Shown piece by piece: positions 60,463 through 64,000 of a stretch of 64,000 bases of DNA. The notes beneath the pieces were generated by a model. The model was not told the origin of the DNA. It made no database searches and worked only from the letters and a program-made list of their open reading frames with translations. The position numbers and the translations under genes were made by a program. How positions within the stretch are numbered: position 1 is the first letter of the stretch; each line of letters opens with the position of its first letter. Source of the stretch: Amycolatopsis sp. WAC 01376 (lineage in GTDB: Bacteria; Actinomycetota; Actinomycetes; Mycobacteriales; Pseudonocardiaceae); the NCBI RefSeq assembly GCF_003947415.1, contig NZ_QHKL01000012.1, positions 108,088 through 172,087 of the forward strand, written 5' to 3'.

Positions 60463-62061
60463 GTGGCTTCGGTGATCGGCAAGAAGGCAGGCGGGCGGAC
60501 GTACTACTACCTCGTCACCTCCGCACGGGTCGACGGCGAGCCCAGGGTCGTGTCGCAGCGCTACCTCGGCACGGCCGAGGAGATCGGGCGTGCGATGGAC
60601 GGCGAGGTCTCCGCCCCCGGCGAAGCGCGTCACCGGACCTTCGGTGACGTCGCGGCTGTGTGGGCCACTTTGCGACAGCTCGACTTCGTGCGCCGGGTCG
60701 ACGAAGCCGTCGGAGCCCAGCGCGCCGCGACCACACTGGGGACGCATCTCGCGCTCGCCGTCCTGCACCGGGCGACAGCCCCGGACACGGACCTCGCCAC
60801 CTGGTGGGAGGACGGTGTCGCACGCGAATTCCTCAAAGCCGACCTGGCGAATCATCGGCGAGCGCTGCAACGGCTCACCCCGGAACGGATCGCGCGGATC
60901 GAGACCACGGTCGCCGAAGCGGTGCTCTCCTGGCTGGGGACGGGGAACGCCGCGCTCGCCGTCGACGTGCCGCAGTTCGCCACCTTCACCACGGCCGAGC
61001 CCTGCCGCTGCGAACTCGCCGGGCTCGGCCTCGTGGTGACCAAGGACGGCGCGATCCCGCTGGCATCGCACGTGTATCCGCGGGAAGGGGCGCCGCCGTT
61101 CGCCGCGCTCGCCGAGGATCTCCGCTCGCTGTACCCCGTCACGCTGATCTTCACCGCCGGCCAGGCCGCGCAACTGGACCTCGGGCGGCATTTCGTCGGC
61201 GCGCTCCCGCTTTCGGAGCATCCGGAGCTGCTGGCGAAACCGCCGTCCGCGCGCAAACCCGTCGACCCGGAACGCTTCGCCGGGCTGACCGCTCTCGACA
61301 CCAGAGCCGTGGTCGCGGGCGTCCGGCGGCGCGTGATCCTGACCCATTCGGAGACCCTGCACAACGCGCAGGCGCGCGCGCTCGGCGAGGAACTGAGCAC
61401 CGCGACGCGTGAACTCGCCGGCCTCGACGCCGCACTGGCCGCCGGCACGTATCGCGGCGACCGGAGCCAGGTGAACGCCGAAATCGCGCGGATCACCCGC
61501 GGCCGCCGCGTCGAACGGGTGCTCTCCCCTTCCTTGACGGGGACGAAACCGGGGGAGATCCGGCTGACCTGGAAGGTCGACGACGCCGCAGTGTCGCGGC
61601 TGCACGACGAGTTCTTCGGCAAACAGGTGCTGGTCACCGACCACGACTGGCCGGTGTCCGAGGTCGTCACCGCGTATCGGGCCAGGACCCACCTCGACTC
61701 GACGTTCCGCTGGCTGACCGGACCCGCCGTCGCCGGCCCGGCCCCGCGCTGGGACTGGACCCCGCACCGGATCGCGGTGCACACGCTGGTCACGGTGCTC
61801 GCGTCCACGGTCACGCACCTCATGCGGCGCGAGGCCGACCGCGCCGGGATGAACCTGTCGGTCCGCGAGCTGATGGACAGTCTCGCGGGGATAGGGGAGA
61901 CGGTGCTGCGCTACCCGTCCACCGGCGGCCGCCCGCGGACCCGGCGCCTGCTGACCGAGCGGAGCCCGGAACAGCAGGCGCTCTTCGACCTCTTCGGTCT
62001 CAGCTCTCCCGATGGATATGCAAGGCGGAGAAGCTCTGCACCACCGGCATCAACTCGATGA
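60463..62061 (+). CDS. IS1634-like transposase relic, possibly domesticated
   Basis: A 532-residue protein following the IS1634/IS4-type plan: YYYLVTSARVDGEPRVVSQRYLG at the start and VVTAYRARTHLDSTFRWLTGP near residue 410, with LFDLFGL near the end. The DDE positions look altered: the region normally Y-x-VE-x-x-F is LDSTF (Glu to Asp), and the second Asp segment reads LIFTAGQAAQ. I see no terminal inverted repeats or target duplication. The start is GTG 60463 without a clear ribosome site. The last 62 bp overlap the convergent SDR gene. It may be a decayed or repurposed transposase. Confidence 0.7.
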   Translation: MASVIGKKAGGRTYYYLVTSARVDGEPRVVSQRYLGTAEEIGRAMDGEVSAPGEARHRTFGDVAAVWATLRQLDFVRRVDEAVGAQRAATTLGTHLALAVLHRATAPDTDLATWWEDGVAREFLKADLANHRRALQRLTPERIARIETTVAEAVLSWLGTGNAALAVDVPQFATFTTAEPCRCELAGLGLVVTKDGAIPLASHVYPREGAPPFAALAEDLRSLYPVTLIFTAGQAAQLDLGRHFVGALPLSEHPELLAKPPSARKPVDPERFAGLTALDTRAVVAGVRRRVILTHSETLHNAQARALGEELSTATRELAGLDAALAAGTYRGDRSQVNAEIARITRGRRVERVLSPSLTGTKPGEIRLTWKVDDAAVSRLHDEFFGKQVLVTDHDWPVSEVVTAYRARTHLDSTFRWLTGPAVAGPAPRWDWTPHRIAVHTLVTVLASTVTHLMRREADRAGMNLSVRELMDSLAGIGETVLRYPSTGGRPRTRRLLTERSPEQQALFDLFGLSSPDGYARRRSSAPPASTR

Positions 62062-62758
62062 CGTTGATGTTCACGTGCTCCGGCTGCGAAGCCGCCCAGA
62101 AGACGGACTCGGCCACATCGGCGGCCGTCAGCGGCGTCGTGCCCTTGTAGACGTTATCGGCCTTGCTCTGGTCGCCCTCGAACCGGACGACGGAGAACTC
62201 CGTCCCGCCGACCAGTCCGGGCTCGACATTGGTCACCCGGACACCGGTGCCCTGCAGGTCCGCGCGCAGGTTGAGGCTGAACTGGTGCACGAACGCCTTG
62301 GTCGCCCCGTAGGCGTTGCCACCGGGGTACGGGTAGGAGCCGGCGACCGAGCCGATGTTGATCACGTGCCCGCGGCCGCGCTCGACCATCCCGGGCAGCA
62401 ACGCGCGGGTGAGGTGCGCGAGCCCCTTGATGTTCGTGTCGATCATCTGGTCCCAGTCGTCGAGCTTCGCGCGGTGCGCGGGCTCAAGGCCCTTCGCGAG
62501 GCCGGCGTTGTTGACCAGCAGGTCGACCTGGGCGAACTCGGCGGGCAGCGTGCCGGGAAGCGCGGCCACCGCGTCGGCGTCCCGGACGTCGAGCTCGACG
62601 GGGAGGACGTTCTCGCCCAGCTCGACGGCCAGCTTGTCGAGCCGGTCCTTACTGCGCGCGGCCGCGACGACCTTGGCGCCGTCGGCGGCGAACCGGCGGA
62701 CGATCTCGACGCCGAACCCGGCGCTGGCACCGGTCACGAAGACAGTCTTCTGGGACAT
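62000..62758 (-). CDS. SDR-family oxidoreductase, YdfG-like
   Basis: A 252-residue SDR like NADP-dependent 3-hydroxy acid dehydrogenase (YdfG): FVTGASAGFG, AARSKDRLDKLA, NNAGLAKGLEPAHRA, Ser in NIGSVAGSYPYPGG, YGATKAFV, and VEPGLVGGTEFSVVRF with the C-terminal VNINVIELMPVVQSF. The ATG at 62758 is the conserved family start; a GTG at 62770 overlaps the hydrolase stop and could be used. It oxidises 3-hydroxy acids such as serine or 3-hydroxypropionate in relatives. Confidence 0.9.
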   Translation of the reverse strand: MSQKTVFVTGASAGFGVEIVRRFAADGAKVVAAARSKDRLDKLAVELGENVLPVELDVRDADAVAALPGTLPAEFAQVDLLVNNAGLAKGLEPAHRAKLDDWDQMIDTNIKGLAHLTRALLPGMVERGRGHVINIGSVAGSYPYPGGNAYGATKAFVHQFSLNLRADLQGTGVRVTNVEPGLVGGTEFSVVRFEGDQSKADNVYKGTTPLTAADVAESVFWAASQPEHVNINVIELMPVVQSFSALHIHRES

Positions 62759-62766
62759 GGAGACGA

Positions 62767-63564
62767 TCACCCAATTTCTTTCAAGAACCGTGCGAACACG
62801 GCGTCGAACTCGGCCTCGCGCTCCAGATTAGGCATGTGGGCGGCGCCCTCGATCACCGCCAGGGTGGAGCCGGGGATGAGTTCATGCATGAGCTCGGCGT
62901 CCGAGACCGGCGTGAACTCGTCCTCGGTCCCGACCACGACGAGGCTCGGCACCCGCACCTGGGTGAGGCTCTCCCGGTAGTCGGGGCGCTCGGCCCTGCC
63001 CCTGAGCGCGGCCGCCGCTCCTTCCTTGGGCGTCGTGCGCATCATCTCCAGGACGTGCGCCGCCACGTCCGGCATCGTGCGGACGTTCTCCGGGGAGACC
63101 ATCTTCGTCAGGACCTCCTCCGCATAGGGGTCGAGCCCCTCGGCGAGCACCCGGTCCGCCATCTCGTTGCGGACGCGCCTGCCTTCCTCTGTCTCTTCTT
63201 GAGGAGAGGTGTCGGCGAGCAGGAGCCCGGAGACGCGGTCGGGGTAGGTGCGGTGGAACTCCATGACGATCTGCCCGCCCATGGAGAGGCCGCCGAGCAC
63301 GAAACGCTCGAGACCCAGGTGATCGGCGAGACGGACGATGTCGGCGGCGAAGACGTCGAGCCCGGTCTTGCCCGGGACCACCGTCGTCTCGCCGTACCCG
63401 CGAAGGTCCGCCGTGATGACCCGGTAGCCCTCCCGGCTGAAGCGCTCAGCCTGGGGCCGCCACATCGAACGGTTGAAGGGGTGGCCGTGGACGAGGACGA
63501 CGGGCAACCCGCTGCCGAGGTCGTCGTAGGCGACGGAGATGCCGTCGAGTTCCGCAGTGCTCAT
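62767..63564 (-). CDS. Alpha/beta-fold hydrolase
   Basis: A 265-residue hydrolase. VVLVHGHPFNRSMW holds the oxyanion motif, GGLSMGGQI the nucleophile Ser, VGTEDEFTP the acid and EGAAHMPNLE the His. It resembles 3-oxoadipate enol-lactonase and carboxylesterases. The ATG at 63564 is followed 5' by a repeated TCGGAGCAAT sequence. It is coupled to the downstream SDR gene (stop 62767-62769 next to its GTG/ATG). Confidence 0.88.
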   Translation of the reverse strand: MSTAELDGISVAYDDLGSGLPVVLVHGHPFNRSMWRPQAERFSREGYRVITADLRGYGETTVVPGKTGLDVFAADIVRLADHLGLERFVLGGLSMGGQIVMEFHRTYPDRVSGLLLADTSPQEETEEGRRVRNEMADRVLAEGLDPYAEEVLTKMVSPENVRTMPDVAAHVLEMMRTTPKEGAAAALRGRAERPDYRESLTQVRVPSLVVVGTEDEFTPVSDAELMHELIPGSTLAVIEGAAHMPNLEREAEFDAVFARFLKEIG

Positions 63565-63578
63565 GAGCCCGACGCTAA

Positions 63579-63625
63579 TCGGAGCAATCCAGGAGTTCAA
63601 TACGGTGCAATGTACTCGGAGCAAT
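63579..63625. promoter_or_regulatory. Direct repeat TCGGAGCAAT upstream of the hydrolase-SDR pair
   Basis: tcggagcaat occurs at 63579-63588 and 63616-63625, 37 bp apart, with a third related ggtgcaat at 63604-63611. Placed just before the hydrolase start; possible regulator site. Confidence 0.4.
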
Positions 63626-63738
63626 GTTTCTTCTCCGGTGTTCACCTGGGCGGCCCCGGCGCGATCACCGGGTGATCGACCGGCGCGGGCTCATTTCCGC
63701 TCGCTGACCTGCGGAAATGTCGTTAAGGTACCCCCCTG

Positions 63739-63766
63739 TTTTGAGGGGTTTCCGGCCATGTAAAGT
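63739..63766 (+). promoter_or_regulatory. rrn: Candidate rRNA operon promoter
   Basis: TTTTGA (63739-63744), 16-bp spacer, TAAAGT (63761-63766), followed by a leader of about 220 nt to the expected 16S start. Other promoters further upstream (TAAGGT at 63724) are possible. Confidence 0.4.
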
Positions 63767-63921
63767 TCTCCAAGTCGCCAGGGAAACCGGGTGACAGAGT
63801 AAGACTGAGACACGAACCAAGCTCTCACCTCAAGGTGATTGAGTGGGTGTCTCACCAAAAACTGCTAGGAATGACTGCTTCGGATAAGGCCGCGTGAGTG
63901 GTGCGATTCGGGGTGTGTTGC

Positions 63922-63989
63922 TTGAGAACTCAACAGTGTGCTAGTGAACTAAGCCAGTAGAGCTTATGTATTTGAACCTCGTTTGAGGT
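63922..63989 (+). promoter_or_regulatory. rRNA leader with conserved antitermination/processing region
   Basis: ttgagaactcaacagtgtg (from 63922) is the conserved actinobacterial rRNA leader block with the palindrome ttgagaactcaa; it is followed by an A/T-rich stretch and a hairpin aacctcgtttgaggtt (63976-63991) next to the 16S start, probably part of the precursor processing stem. Confidence 0.7.
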
Positions 63990-64000
63990 TCCTTTGAGAG
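63990..64000 (+). rRNA. rrs: 16S rRNA gene, first bases only
   Basis: The window ends in tcctttgagag, which is the sequence that normally precedes the universal 16S start TTTGATCCTGGCTCAG. The gene itself lies beyond the window; identification rests on the leader and these bases. Confidence 0.45.

Larger units (their letters stand above)
63565..64000. other. 436-bp region: hydrolase promoter and rRNA operon leader
   Basis: No protein-coding gene. 63565-63660 contains repeats for the hydrolase operon. From about 63720 the sequence becomes AT-richer and has rRNA-leader features listed separately. Confidence 0.75.

Noticed and set aside
57710..60475. 921-codon plus-strand frame opposite fbiC
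   Set aside because: It is the antisense shadow of a strongly conserved enzyme and has no recognisable domain.

Overview
The window looks like chromosome of a high-GC actinomycete, most likely Pseudonocardiales and Amycolatopsis-like. This is an inference from the GC-rich codon use, the F420 pathway gene fbiC beside a deazaflavin-type oxidoreductase, DUF5302, many GTG/TTG starts, short overlapping operons, and an actinobacterial rRNA leader that runs off the right end just where a 16S gene should begin. I see no plasmid, phage or CRISPR. The only transposase-like gene (60463-62061) appears to have lost its catalytic residues.

Layout. 1-9.4 kb: a VOC protein divergent from a WYL regulator; a four-gene, translationally coupled minus-strand operon (creatininase-type amidohydrolase, aryl-CoA ligase, SDR, enoyl-CoA hydratase) divergent from a PaaX-type regulator; tryptophan 2,3-dioxygenase, kynureninase and an amino-acid dehydrogenase. 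Together these read as aromatic amino-acid catabolism. 9.6-15.7 kb: DUF5302, a double HxlR regulator facing a carotenoid oxygenase, an alpha/beta hydrolase and two TetR regulators. 15.9-20.3 kb: a histidine kinase and its likely response regulator separated by an ABC exporter with two unusual ATPases. 20.4-28.9 kb: a membrane nitrilase/Lnt-like enzyme, a LacI-controlled sugar locus, a proline iminopeptidase fused to a DDN-type oxidoreductase, an acyltransferase and lpd. 29-35.4 kb: PH and FHA proteins, a winged-helix protein, epoxide hydrolase, a second WYL regulator, GNAT and a quinone-reductase-like MDR.

35.7-47 kb is a phosphate/cell-surface block: pstC-pstA-pstB-pstS, then divergently a large secreted binding-protein-like protein coupled to a sortase-fold protein lacking all three catalytic residues, a secreted S8-type protease with Glu where His is expected, and a third phosphate-binding-like protein. 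47-54 kb holds SDRs, LysR, a peptide-binding lipoprotein, a LVIVD protein and a small lipoprotein. 54-57.6 kb is a three-gene operon (2OG/Fe(II) dioxygenase, methyltransferase, carnitine-acyltransferase family) without an obvious textbook role. fbiC, the transposase relic, an SDR/hydrolase pair and the rRNA leader finish the window.

The most striking non-coding signal is a set of long, mostly perfect palindromes. Every convergent gene pair with a real gap carries at least one hairpin, no divergent promoter region carries one of this long class, and many share an outer core RTGAAGGNCCC. A 156-bp segment containing one and a half of these elements is repeated exactly 22.5 kb apart. Other good signals are a matching inverted repeat upstream of both WYL regulators, a consensus promoter overlaid by decamer repeats at the carotenoid oxygenase, a perfect LacI operator, and two C-rich-loop terminators flanking a TetR gene that may end small RNAs.
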